Shown here: in pieces, positions 46,793 through 57,177 of the stretch
Layout: every line of letters begins with the position of its first letter
How positions within the stretch are numbered: the first letter of the stretch is position 1
Source of the DNA: Diplodia intermedia
Taxonomy: Eukaryota; Ascomycota; Dothideomycetes; Botryosphaeriales; Botryosphaeriaceae
Assembly (NCBI GenBank): GCA_021495925.1
Contig: JAKEKT010000032.1
Span: forward strand, 124,001-188,000
Direction: 5' to 3'
DNA length: 64,000 nt
Translations under genes and position numbers: made by a program
The notes under the pieces: generated by a model
The model's database searches: none
Seen by the model: only the letters and a program-made list of their open reading frames with translations
Told to the model about the DNA's origin: nothing

Positions 46793-47899
46793 ATGCTGCG
46801 CTCTTTCTTCACCCCGCCGCTGCGCGCCTCAGCCAAATCGTCCCAGTTCTCCTCTGCTCGTCCGTTCAGCACTACAATGGCTGGGAAATCGCCTTTCCGC
46901 GTCTTCCGCGAGGTGGCGCCGCTGCGCGCCTACCGCCGCGAGCAGATGCTGGCCCAGAGGACCGTCGGCATGGTCCCCACCATGGGCGCCCTGCACGAAG
47001 GCCATCTCTCGCTCGTGCGCCAGGCCGCCGCCGAGACGGACGACATCTTCGTCTCCATCTACGTCAACCCCACCCAGTTCGGCGTCAACGAGGACCTCGA
47101 CTCGTACCCCAAGACGTGGGACGCCGACCTCGACAAGCTGCGCGCCCTCGACGACCAGCTGCAGGCCTCGTCCGCCCGCGGCCGCGTCAAGGCCATCTTC
47201 GCGCCCACCTCCAACATCATGTACCCCACCCTGCCGCCCGCGTCGGATGTTGACGGCCACGGCAGCTTTGTCACCATCACCCCGCTCGCCAACAAGCTCG
47301 AGGGTGCCTCTCGCCCCGTCTTCTTCCGCGGAGTCGCTACCGTCTGCACCAAGCTCTTCAACATCGTCCAGCCCGACAAGGTCTACTTTGGTCAGAAGGA
47401 CGTGCAGCAGACGGTCATCATCCGGCGCATGGTCCAGGACTTCCACATCCCCACACAGGTCCGCATCGGTCCGACCGAGCGCGAGGCGGATGGCCTGGCC
47501 ATGAGCTCGAGGAACGTGTATCTCGGTGCCCGCCGCCGCAACGTGTCGACCGTCCTGTCCCAGGCTCTGTGGAAGGCCGAGGAGCAGTACACCAGTGGCA
47601 AGCGGAAGAGGGATGACGTGCTCTGGCCCGCGCATGACCTGACCAACAACAAGATCCGCCAGCAGGAGGAGCTGCAGCCGAAGGACAGAGCTCTCTTTGA
47701 TGTGGACTACATCTCCCTGGCCGATCCGGATAGTCTTGAGGAGGTCGATGTGGTCGACGAGAAGAAGGGCGCCATTCTAAGTGCTGCCATCAAGATGCAA
47801 CCCACCGAGGATCCGCAGGCTGGTGAGGACCTCGGTCTCGGCGGCGGTCAGGTCCCCGTTCGTCTCATCGACAACATCATCCTGAAGCCGCTTGCTTAA
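46793..47899 (+). CDS. PAN6: Pantothenate synthetase (pantoate-beta-alanine ligase)
   Basis: Single exon of 368 residues. The N-terminus MLRSFFTPPLRASAKSSQFSSARPFSTTM is a likely mitochondrial presequence, with an alternative internal start (MAGKSPFRVF) about 29 residues later. Nucleotidyl-transferase motifs follow: VPTMGALHEGHLSL (HIGH-like, residues 61-74), YVNPTQFG, FFRGVATVCTKLFNIVQPDKVYFGQKDVQQ and RNVYLG. The C-terminal domain has DYISLADPDSLEEVD. The enzyme joins pantoate and beta-alanine with ATP to form pantothenate, the vitamin B5 precursor of coenzyme A. A loop between residues 265-310 is longer than in bacterial PanC, as usual in fungi. Confidence 0.95.
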   Translation: MLRSFFTPPLRASAKSSQFSSARPFSTTMAGKSPFRVFREVAPLRAYRREQMLAQRTVGMVPTMGALHEGHLSLVRQAAAETDDIFVSIYVNPTQFGVNEDLDSYPKTWDADLDKLRALDDQLQASSARGRVKAIFAPTSNIMYPTLPPASDVDGHGSFVTITPLANKLEGASRPVFFRGVATVCTKLFNIVQPDKVYFGQKDVQQTVIIRRMVQDFHIPTQVRIGPTEREADGLAMSSRNVYLGARRRNVSTVLSQALWKAEEQYTSGKRKRDDVLWPAHDLTNNKIRQQEELQPKDRALFDVDYISLADPDSLEEVDVVDEKKGAILSAAIKMQPTEDPQAGEDLGLGGGQVPVRLIDNIILKPLA

Positions 47900-48877
47900 G
47901 GATGCTCTTGGAGCCCCTGAATGAGGAAAACACTCGACGGTCATACCACTATCCGGCTTGGGGCTGTATGTACGTAGGTTTTGCATTGGCATAATACCCG
48001 TTCAACTTTTTGATGTTTTTACCACCCCCTCCCTTGTAGTTTCCTCTTTGATAGACCTTGCATAGACGTCATGTGCAGTGTTCTAGTTTTGCTTTCTATC
48101 CTTGCGTCCCGTGCTTCTTGTTCGCCATCACTCACGTGCACTCTGCTGCTTTTGGGCCCCATCCTCGTGTCCGCTCTGTCTCTTGCTCTTTCCTACTTTG
48201 TCGAGCATCAGGATCACATGCAGCGCCTGGTCCGGGACGTCATGGGGCCTGTCGCGGCGACAGCAAAACCCCCATCCATGTCTGACCTTTCTTCCTCTTC
48301 AACCCCAACCTCAACGACACAAAACCGCTGGACCCGCCTGTTTGCCCGCCCTTTGATCGTCAGACACGTTAAGAACGACTCTCGAAGGCCACTTGAAGGC
48401 TCCATTCGCGCTCTTCCAGTCTTGAAGTGCGCGCTCTCGGCGCGTCACCTGGCTTCGCCACCTCGACTTTCGCACTCAACATCGACACCCGGACCGGCCA
48501 ATGTGAGGCCCAGCGGCTTCACCACCACCATTCAAATCTCACATCTGACGCCATCCCCCAACTGCACAACACCCCGAACACTCGTACCCTGACCCTTTCC
48601 GCAACTCGCTGGATTTCTCACAACCTCGCGAGTTCTTTTCATCCACCATTCGCATCTTTGACCGTCGCTCCAGGTCAAGTTTGCAGCTCAATTGCCACTG
48701 GGAACCTACCCTCTTGCCACTCTTCGGTCCCCTCTGGCCATCTGATCAAGATCTTGCACCACCCTTTCGGCTGGACGAAACCGAGAACTTGCCGGAGTAC
48801 CGTTTGCTTGAAAAAAGGGTACAGGTCTTGACTGTTCCACAACAAAATCACTGCTGCGGGCAGTCCAGCTGTTGAAC
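47900..48877. other. Intergenic: leader of the large unknown gene
   Basis: No supported gene. The stretch before 48878 is C/T-rich and probably carries the promoter and a long 5' leader of the following gene. Confidence 0.5.
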
Positions 48878-51800
48878 ATGGCTCCTGAACCGCCGACCAT
48901 CGACCGCTTGCTCAATAGATCGTCTCAAGCGAGACTTTCTGAATTGCTCAACATCGTCGTTCAGGGTATGCAAGCCATTGAGGATGAGTTCGGTGGTTCT
49001 ATGGGGCCTAACGGGCAGGGTTGGGATGACCTTCTTAACCTCATGCCTCCAGGTAAGTTGCTCTTCCCGAACAGCTTTCCCGCGAAAATCGACCATTCCC
49101 TAATGCGAGCATTTGGCTTCTCTCCAAGGACACTTGCTGATAACAACTTCCTAGGTTCCACCGGATCCGGACCTCCTCCGAACTTTGCGACCATTGCCGG
49201 CCCTACCGATTCCGACATGCATATTCAGTCGACAACTGAACCGGCGCCTGTCGACCCCGAGTCGGGTGCGTCGAGCGTCCACAAAGAGAACCCGGCCCCT
49301 GTTCCGGCAGCCGCAAAGCACGGCAAGGGCCTTGCACCCACTCGACCCAACACCAGCGGCACGGCAGCCATCCCCGCTGCATCCACCCCCCAGAAGCTCA
49401 CCGCCGAACAGCGTTCAAAGGAATGGGGGTTGATCGTGCACTACATGGACGTGCGCGCCAAGATGACGGTCGACCAGCTCGCCCACGCCCACGCCGCCTT
49501 CAAGCGCTGGTTCGGCTGGGCCCCGACCCGGGAGCAGATGAAGATGGCCAGGCAGGCGGCCCGCTCCCCCTACGTGCTCACCGGCATCCACGGGCCGTGG
49601 TGCACCCCGCTCGCGACCGAGGTCTGGTTGAAGGCCGTCCGCGACCTGAGCATCGCGCGGCTCAAGGAGTTGAAGGTGTCGGACTGGGAAAAGGCCTCCC
49701 GCATCGCGGCTTTCGTCGGGGTGAGGCTCAAGAAGGAGGATAGGCCCCGGCAGGACGGCAGGCCCGAGCGTGAGCCGGTTGCGAAGCGGGCTGCCGCTGC
49801 CGAGGGCGAGGCAGAGGGCGAGGGCAAGGGCGCAAATTCGTTGGTTGTGAAGCTTAAGATGAAGGCCGGTTCGTTTCCGCAGGAACCCGCTCAGTCCTGG
49901 CTTCAGGATCGGACTCAGCTCCAATACCAGTCTCAGCTCCAGGATCAGCCTCAGCTCCATGATCAGTCTCAGCTCCAGAATCAGTTTCAGCTCCAGGATC
50001 AGTCTCAAGGCCAGGGACCAAGCAATGCCATTCCAGCTGACTGTCAGAACCTGCCCATGCCCATTTATTGGATGGGTGCTCAGCAGCCACAGATTGCACC
50101 TGCACAACAGCAGCTTGATCTGGAAAACGATCTCAGTGGTTACATCCAACGCACTTTGCCTAATGGCCTTCACCCTCTGGCTCCGAATGGCGTGCCTGCC
50201 ATGGCAAACAACTTTGGAATTGACCCCAGTTTGACTATTAATCAGTATCCGATGAGCGTTCAGCCTGGTTTCAGCAACTTCTCTGGACAGCCCATGAACC
50301 CAATGATGTTCGCCCAGCCTCAGCCTATATCGGCTTATCCGGTCCAGACTCCTGCCGCTTCGAACGGGGCGAATCCCTTCCAATGGATAGTAGAGCGTGC
50401 TACAACTCTTGCTCGCTCACTCACGTCCTCCCAAGATCAGATCGGCGTGCCCACTCAGCCTGACGAGGATACGACCGTCTCCTTCAACGATATGATCAGG
50501 GACACAGTGGGTGTTGTCGATGTTGGTCCAGCTACTGCCGAGTGCGGTGGCCCCGCAGATGCGGATGCGGATGCGGATGCGGAGGATGACAACGGCGCTG
50601 GTCCCAGCGAACAGCTCTTCAACGAGATGATCATGCATTCCTCACCTAGGGATGAGGAACGGACCAAGAACAAGCAGGAATTGGGAGAGGAACAGGCTCA
50701 ATCTTCTTCTGGGCGTGAGCAGCAGCAGCAACAAAAGCAGACCGCAAAGCCTGCGAGGGCTTTCGCAGCCAAGGCCACAGCCAAGGCACTCACAAGGAAG
50801 CGCAAGCCTCATGCGCCTATTAAGCCTTACTACAACTATAGTGCAGACGTCACACCTGATCCTCGGGCCAACGCGCTCATCGCCTACATTCTGGCCGCTT
50901 GGCACGTCTCGCACAAGACGAAAATTGCGACGGATACCGTAGCAATGGAGCGGCTTAAAAAGCATGCAACTGCCGCCATGCCCGCTGTGTTGCACGATAG
51001 TCAGACTGGGATTACGACATTGGGCCTCTTCCGCTGGGGTGACGAAGAGCTAGCATGGGAGGTGACGTTGGCACGGCTCGACATTGCTGTCAAGAAGCGC
51101 GCCCAGCAGAAGAAGGAGGTGGAAAAGATTAGCCCCGGAAAGGACGCTCCTGCCGCTGCCAAATCCGACGGACTCGCAGGTACCAACTCTTCTACTTCAG
51201 CGGACGCCCAACAACCCGTCACCACCACCGACACAGCCCCACTCACCTCGACAGTGTCTAGCACGCCAACGATCACGACCTCGACCACGATGCCGCCGCG
51301 CCCACCCAGATCCAGCAGCAGCCGCCAACGCGCGCCTTACCCGGACTCGTCCATCGTCGCCATCTCCGAACTCACGCCCGACTCGCGCGCCAACGCCTTC
51401 GCCGCTTACTTGGCAAAGACCTTCTACCGTGACCACGGCGTCGACCTCATGGCCGACGAGGCGGGCCGCCACCGCCTGATGATGCACGCCACCCGCAACG
51501 AGCACCGCGTGCGCGGCGCAAAGGAGACGGAGAACTACGAAATGAACTTCCACGCGGAAAAGGACCTCGCCTGGAAGATCACCGGCTTCCGGCTCGATGC
51601 GCTGGAGCAGGAGTGGGTGACGAGGTTCCCGCCGCCGGAGGAGAGCGAGGGTGAGGAGGACAAGGACGATGACGGCAGTGAGGCCGAGGTGCAGGACATT
51701 GTCGAAAGTGAGGTCAAGACCGAGGACAACAGCGAAAGTGACGTCGAGATGGGCGGCGTAGGTGACGACGACAAGCAGCAGCACGGAAGTCAAAGTGAGG

Positions 51801-52522
51801 TGCAGCAGCATGCCACCATCCCGGTCCCGGCGCCGCGCCACCCTTCTTCCACCGCCGCCAGCTCGGCCCTCTCGTCCGTCCCTCCCACCTCCCCCGAGCA
51901 AGAAGACGCCTCCCCAGCATCGTCGTCGTCCGACAACCACTCTGCCTCCGTCTCCCCGAAACGCCTGCTCCCCGCCGGCTCCAAGAGGAAGCGCAGCCTC
52001 CCGTCCTCGTCCTCGCCTTCCGAGGCCGACTCCGACGCAGAGTCCACCGCCGCCGTCGCCGACACCGTCACCGATCCCGTCACAGCCAACCCCGACGGCT
52101 CTCTCACCTCGTCCTTCGCATCGTCGTCGTCGTCTCCTCCCGGCCGACAGCAGCCCCACGCCAAGAAACGCCGTCTCCTCGCGTCCAACACTCGATCGTC
52201 GCAACAGCTGTTTTCTTCTGCTCAGCGCCGGCGCTGTCGCACGACGTCGGCGTCGGCGTCGGCGTCGGCGTCGGATCCCTCTTCTCTGCAGACCGCTGAT
52301 GCGCGTGTTGCGCGTGCTGCCACCGCCGCGCCTGGCTTGGGTGGTGGGGGAGTGGAGATGATGATGACGGCGGCGGCTCCTCCGTCCAACCCGCGCCGCA
52401 GCCGCCGCTCCGTCTCGACGGCATCGACCCGGTCGTGGCTGGAGGACATGGGCAAGGGGGGTTGGGTAGATGAGACTGGTTTCGGTGGTGGTGGTGACGT
52501 GGAGGGTGGTGTGGAGGAGTGA
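48878..52522 (+). CDS. Large protein of unknown function with a duplicated domain
   Basis: Two exons (48878-49052, 49155-52522) give 1180 residues. The intron (49053-49154) has GTAAGT, CTGATAAC and CTAG signals but is 102 nt, in frame and stop-free; retention would add 34 residues. Regions: an N-terminal helical segment (to about 55); an alpha-helical module at about 140-254 (LTAEQRSKEWGLIVHYMDVR.. to ..IAAFVGVRLKKE); a Gln-rich stretch with degenerate QLQDQ-like repeats (about 305-350); and acidic DAD repeats (about 525-535). Two copies of an unrecognised ~95-residue domain lie at about 616-710 and 786-890. Both open TPD(P/S)RANA and share (K/M)HAT, then (E/D)LAW(E/K)(V/I)T, then RLD. The C-terminus is Ser/Ala/Asp-rich with basic patches (SKRKRSLPSSSS, AKKRRLL), suggesting a nuclear protein. 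I recognise no family. Confidence 0.72.
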   Translation: MAPEPPTIDRLLNRSSQARLSELLNIVVQGMQAIEDEFGGSMGPNGQGWDDLLNLMPPGKLLFPNSFPAKIDHSLMRAFGFSPRTLADNNFLGSTGSGPPPNFATIAGPTDSDMHIQSTTEPAPVDPESGASSVHKENPAPVPAAAKHGKGLAPTRPNTSGTAAIPAASTPQKLTAEQRSKEWGLIVHYMDVRAKMTVDQLAHAHAAFKRWFGWAPTREQMKMARQAARSPYVLTGIHGPWCTPLATEVWLKAVRDLSIARLKELKVSDWEKASRIAAFVGVRLKKEDRPRQDGRPEREPVAKRAAAAEGEAEGEGKGANSLVVKLKMKAGSFPQEPAQSWLQDRTQLQYQSQLQDQPQLHDQSQLQNQFQLQDQSQGQGPSNAIPADCQNLPMPIYWMGAQQPQIAPAQQQLDLENDLSGYIQRTLPNGLHPLAPNGVPAMANNFGIDPSLTINQYPMSVQPGFSNFSGQPMNPMMFAQPQPISAYPVQTPAASNGANPFQWIVERATTLARSLTSSQDQIGVPTQPDEDTTVSFNDMIRDTVGVVDVGPATAECGGPADADADADAEDDNGAGPSEQLFNEMIMHSSPRDEERTKNKQELGEEQAQSSSGREQQQQQKQTAKPARAFAAKATAKALTRKRKPHAPIKPYYNYSADVTPDPRANALIAYILAAWHVSHKTKIATDTVAMERLKKHATAAMPAVLHDSQTGITTLGLFRWGDEELAWEVTLARLDIAVKKRAQQKKEVEKISPGKDAPAAAKSDGLAGTNSSTSADAQQPVTTTDTAPLTSTVSSTPTITTSTTMPPRPPRSSSSRQRAPYPDSSIVAISELTPDSRANAFAAYLAKTFYRDHGVDLMADEAGRHRLMMHATRNEHRVRGAKETENYEMNFHAEKDLAWKITGFRLDALEQEWVTRFPPPEESEGEEDKDDDGSEAEVQDIVESEVKTEDNSESDVEMGGVGDDDKQQHGSQSEVQQHATIPVPAPRHPSSTAASSALSSVPPTSPEQEDASPASSSSDNHSASVSPKRLLPAGSKRKRSLPSSSSPSEADSDAESTAAVADTVTDPVTANPDGSLTSSFASSSSSPPGRQQPHAKKRRLLASNTRSSQQLFSSAQRRRCRTTSASASASASDPSSLQTADARVARAATAAPGLGGGGVEMMMTAAAPPSNPRRSRRSVSTASTRSWLEDMGKGGWVDETGFGGGGDVEGGVEE

Positions 52523-53363
52523 GGGAGGGGTACGGTCTGGTCTGGTCTGGTCTCTTGTTCCTCCCCGAACGAGGAAAGGAGAAGAAAAATGGAGAAGGTT
52601 TCAAAGGAGGAAAGAGGGAAAAGACTTCTGGCTGCTTTTGCGAGGAGGAAGGAGGGGCGGGTTGCTTTGGTTGCTCTTTCTGGCAGGGCAGAGGAGGGGC
52701 TTTGGGGTCTGCTCCGTCACTCGCGGCGCCTGCCTGTCTGCCTGCCTGCTGCCTCTTTTGCAGCTATTCTTTTTCTCCCATCGGGCCTTTTCTCCGAGGG
52801 ATCGATGGCCCTCTTTTTTTTTTTCTGGTGGCTTTTTTTGGGGATGATTTGGTCAACACGACACGGCTTTAAGGCGGTTTCTTTTCTTTCCTTTTCTTTC
52901 CATCTTCTCTGCTTTGGAGATTTTCCTCACACACACACACAAAAGTTTGATGGGTAGATGATGGGACAGCGGCGGGAAAAATGCCTTCTTTCGTGCTTTC
53001 GATGTCGCTCTTGGCGTGGACTGGAAGATAGACAATCTAAAATTCGGGGTCTGCCGAGTACTTGCTGCCGTGTGCAGTGGATGTATGAGTGCCTTTCGAA
53101 CGTCAAGGGGGGATGATGTTGCAATTTGGGGGTGTTTGGTGAGGAGTGTTGCATTGGCATGAGAAGCGGAGGGGAGGTGACCCGGGGCCCGCCTGTAAAT
53201 CCTGCTCCTCGCTGACTACGCTATTCTGCTTATATGTCAACATACCCTCCCACGAGCTAGCTTCTTGAGGGAAGCTCGTGATGCTTGGCATGGTGTTGAG
53301 GTTCTTGCCGTGCCTTTCCTGCCCGCCGTGCCTGCCTTGCCTTGCCATGCCTTGCCTGCAGCA

Positions 53364-53542
53364 CCGTGAGTCGTGCTGTCTGCTGTTGTTGCACCGTGAA
53401 TCATGCTGTTGCACCGTAGCCGTGAGTCGCCTTGGTGTTGGGGGCCGTGAGTCGCCCTGCTGGTGTTCACCCTGGCCGTGAGTCGCCTTGGTGTTGGGGG
53501 GCCGTGAGTCGCCCTGCTGGTGTTCACCCTGGCCGTGAGTCG
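53364..53542. repeat. 57-bp minisatellite with repeated CCGTGAGTCG
   Basis: The 10-mer CCGTGAGTCG occurs at 53364, 53420, 53445, 53476, 53502 and 53533, with a variant CCGTGAATCA at 53394. The later copies alternate spacings of about 25 and 31 bases, giving a two-part unit of about 57 bp (a GCCTTGGTGTTGGGG half and a GCCCTGCTGGTGTTCACCCTGG half) in two copies. TGAGTCG resembles an AP-1-like half site but this may be coincidence. Confidence 0.85.
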
Positions 53543-55926
53543 CCATGTTCGGGGCCGGCTTCTTGTACGTACAAGTGTGCGGAGAAGGAGAAACGAACCA
53601 TGCGTGCAATAACGTCTTAAAAAGGCACGGCATTCCCACGTGCAGAGTCCAGCTGTCGCAACCCTTGCAGCTTTCCGCCAACGTCGCTCCATGCCAAGGT
53701 ACTCCATCGTGCCATCCAGCTGCGCGTGATACGATCCGGCCTCCTCCGTCGCCTCTAAGACGGCGATGGATGAACCGAGCTGCAACGTGCGCTGTGCAGC
53801 AAACTCGCAACAGCCGTTGGTACCCAGCACCAACACAGTCCCCGGGTCTACTCACGCCCACCACTCGCAACTCGACGAGATGCCAGCTCGTTACATACTA
53901 TTTTTCCGATCCCAATTTGTCAACACCATGAACTCACATCATCGTCCAGCCCTCCCGTCCATGCCTCTTCCAGCCTCGACATTTCCAGCCTTGTTCCGGC
54001 GCCTGGGCCTATCAGACTTACTCACCAAAACCCGCCCCAGCCGACCGACCGCCCTCCGGCCCATCATCGGGTCCACCATCCCACCTAGCGGCGGCGCTAC
54101 TACTACCACCACCACGCGCTGATCTCTCAGCACCACCAGCCCGTTTCCGCATCCCAATAACCGGTTCGTATGGCTGCGATACCGGATGCGCACGTGTTTG
54201 GGCGAGATGGAGGCGGTGGATATGGCTAGCAGTTGTTGCGGCGTTTCTGCAATCGGTTCGAGGTAACGAGGCTTGACATGACGTGCTTTTGGTCACATCG
54301 ACTGCCGAGGGGGCCTTTCTATCGCGGGAATGGCTAGGCCCTCGACGGGGCAGTGCGGGCGGGCGGACCTGTGAATGGGCTACAACCTCACGCAGCCTGC
54401 TGCGATATATACTGGTTCTGCGGACGACAAGACTGCGTCACTGACGTGTCGATTGGCCGCGTGGATGGCGACAAGACGAGCTGCGATTGCGCGCGCTTTC
54501 CTCCGTGCTTGGACATCTGCTTTGCTCATACGCCGTGTCTTCGTTAACGTATAGGGCGCGATCTCGATAGCTTTCAGACGAGCGGCACGAGGCCGTGGGT
54601 CAGACGTTTCTTCAGCGTTCTAGTTGCTTGGCTTCAACCAACGAATTCCCTGCTTGGCTTGCTCTTCGCGGGTGTCTGGACTGTCACTGCAGCTTTCTGT
54701 GACGTTGTTGAAGATAGACACGGTTTTGTTCGAGACGTCTTCTAAGCAAGTGATGGATTTTGGGAGAGATCCGGGCGTAGAGGATACGGTGTAGCTATGC
54801 TGCGACGATACTTCTTAGTCTGGTGTTGGTCCCCATGCCACGGCAATGCTCGTCGGTCTTTTGGTCTTTCTCAAGCTGGGATCACTGCAGTTCGCGATGT
54901 AGGCACCTTTCACGCAGCGCAAAGCACTCTGAGTTTGCGGTCTGATTTTTGAATGAAAACTACATACCACGCTGGCCAAAAAGGACAAAGCCTGAAACAT
55001 TCATCGTCAAGGCAGCAGTAAAATTTGCCAAGGCCCAAAATGCGATTCAAGCGGAAGCTCGAAGGGACCACGCTGCGGCGACTGGGGACTTTGATCGTCC
55101 TCTTCGTCATCCACCATCAACTCCGCGGCAGAAACGCGCGCATCACAGATGTCCTCACCGCCGTATTGGTCGCAAATCTTCCCGGCATCGGCGTTAATCG
55201 GATATGAACGACAGACAGAGCGCCTTGGCTTTCGCATGGAGGAGGTCCACAGAATGAGCTTGGTGTGGAAGGTTCCAGCTGGGTCGACTTGCGAGGCGCA
55301 AGCTTGTCATGTCCATCGACACTTGGCGCATAGCTCGGGAAGGGCATTCAGCAGCAGATTGATGGGGTGCTGCTCAGCAAGATCGGGCCAAGCCAAGCTG
55401 TCGAAAGTGAGGTTGTTGAACTTCATCGTGAAATAAGAAGAGGCGTGTATGGAAAGCGAAGTGCTGTTGGGTGCATGCGATCGTGGCGGTCAGATGATAG
55501 TCGAGGTTCCCAAGAACACGGTAGGGTGGCCCTAAAGGGGCGTCGTCGGCGGTAGAAGAGTAAGTACGCGCTGCCGCTAACGAGGTTCGACGGGCTCTTC
55601 TTGCTGACCATAGAGTCTGTCTCAAAGTCAGTACATGAATCATTCAAGGTCGCTTCTGGAGGATCTTACCATTGTAGTCGTACCATCATAGTCGGCCTGT
55701 CGAGTGGTCTTGGCCCAGACATCGAAGGCGCACCGGACCAAGACAATGTGACCCGACCAATCGGCGGGCATGTGCTCCGCGAAAGGCATAAGCCACAGGC
55801 AGTCGAAGCAGTCCGTAAATCTCCGAACCCTTCAATGCGATGGCCCCTCCAGTCTTCGACACGGCTCCTCAACTCCTCAAGTGCCTCTTTGCGGTCTTCC
55901 AAGTCGACAGCTTCGTTCGTTCTCTT

Positions 55927-56142
55927 TTGCCTGTGGAAACACAGTGCACCAAAGATGGTATGATCAGGCCCAAGGAATTCGGAATGTTTGCCCCCACCAA
56001 CGTGCGCCTGCATGTTATGACCTCACGCGATCCGAGGACAACCAAGGCCATAATCTGCAGGAGCACGCTGGTGGGGGGCAATCATTCCGAATTTCTTGAG
56101 CCTGATCATACCACCTTCGGTGCACTGCATTTTCACAGGCAA
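55927..56142. repeat. Large imperfect inverted repeat (hairpin, ~96-bp arms)
   Basis: The left arm 55927-56023 and the right arm 56045-56142 are reverse complements, about 85% identical by hand count (13 mismatches and one 1-base gap), with a 21-base spacer. Both arms stay open as protein: the left arm read on the minus strand gives HVGGGKHSEFLGPDHTIFGAL, and the right arm read on the plus strand gives TLVGGNHSEFLEPDHTTFGAL. The flanks do not match, so the duplicated block has definite ends. Confidence 0.9.
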
Positions 56143-56580
56143 GTAGCGGCATGGTGGACTATCACAAAAAGGTTGGAGATGACGAGGACGAACGCATCCG
56201 GTGCGTGCTCTGCAACTCCCTGGATGAGATCGCGCACGGTTCCCGCGCACCTCACTTCTTCCGTTATCTGGGCTACCAGGTCTCGGTCAGGCTGGAAGTC
56301 AAAGCCGTCGCCAGCAAAGCGGTGGCGCAGGGGAGGAAGGCGTTGGCGGGAGGGTGATGCGGATGGACTGGTCGCTGTTGATTGACTGGGTGCGTTTGGA
56401 GCTTGCAAACGTCGACGGGCGCTTCATTGACAAGTCATCGCCCATGAATGTGGCTGCCAGCTGGAAAGGCGGGATAGGAAGTGCGCGTGCTCGGCGCCCA
56501 TGGCTCGCGCACGTGCATGAAGTGCCGCTCGTAGAGGTTCGCGATGCGCTCCAGCTCGGCCGCCAGCGCGGCGACGGTCG

Positions 56581-57177
56581 TTAAAGAATTTGGGCTTCTT
56601 CGCTCTCATCGTAAGCCGCGGTCGGAGCGACGAACAGGCGGGACAAGACATCGGCGTCCTGGGTCTGAACTTCGCTCAAGGATGTGGCTTTCGCGGCCGG
56701 AGTGCTTGAAAGGTAAGATGGGAAGTGGCCGTGTTCGGCGGGGCCGTCGTTGGAAATGTCGTGTACCACTTCAAGAAACACCTGGGCCACCGCATCGGCC
56801 CAAGCGCTATGGAGATCATGGAACGAGGAATAAGTGAGCTCGATCTGGGTTTTCTTGAAGTGTAGGAACTCGAGGCGTCGGTAGAGTGGGCTGGTCTTGA
56901 AGGTACCAGGCCGGTAACACAGGGCGACGACCTCGTCGGTGAGGACGAGCAGCTCTTGCAGCTCGACGCGGGACACCGCAGAGGGGGGTGGCAGCTCATG
57001 GAAATCGATGGTGTACGGCAAGAAGCTACGAGTTGGTGCGAGTCAGTGAAGCTCTTCAAGTGAACGCGAGGCGTGTACTCACAGCGACACCACAGTCGAA
57101 AACTCTCCCAAGAGCAGCGGAAGAGGGTTCGATGTTGTGGCCTTCGTACTTCCTGCTGTCACTTTCATTGTTAGCAT
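56581..57177 (-). CDS. Hypothetical protein, possibly decayed
   Basis: Two exons (57177-57083, 57025-56581) give 179 residues. The intron (57082-57026) has GTGAGT, an ACTGAC branch point and TAG. The text reads well across the join (NPLPLLLGEFSTVVSL then FLPYTIDFHELPPPSAVSR), and RVELQELLVLTDEVVALCYRPG and LHFKKTQIELTYSSFHDLHSAW follow. It ends in ESEEAQIL and TAA at 56581-56583. One base out of frame downstream, another coding-like run follows (TTVAALAAELERIANLYERHF, to about 56445), so the TAA may be due to a frameshift. I recognise no family. Confidence 0.4.

Larger units (their letters stand above)
52523..56580. other. Repeat-rich stretch without an intact gene
   Basis: Contains the 3' region of the large unknown gene, a 57-bp minisatellite (53364-53542) and an inverted repeat (55927-56142). 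Several minus-strand fragments look coding for 30-60 residues and then break (for example near 54910-55240, 55374-55640 and 56133-56408). I could not join them into a gene with sensible introns, so I treat the area as decayed. Confidence 0.4.

Noticed and set aside
48071..48592. Plus-strand frame with a hydrophobic start in the leader of the large unknown gene
   Set aside because: It overlaps other open frames, has C/T-rich bias of a leader, and no domain beyond the hydrophobic run.
53103..53870. Minus-strand frame of 255 codons across the minisatellite (GEHQQGDSRPP repeats)
   Set aside because: The repeated peptide simply translates the 57-bp repeat, and the frame is open in several registers there.
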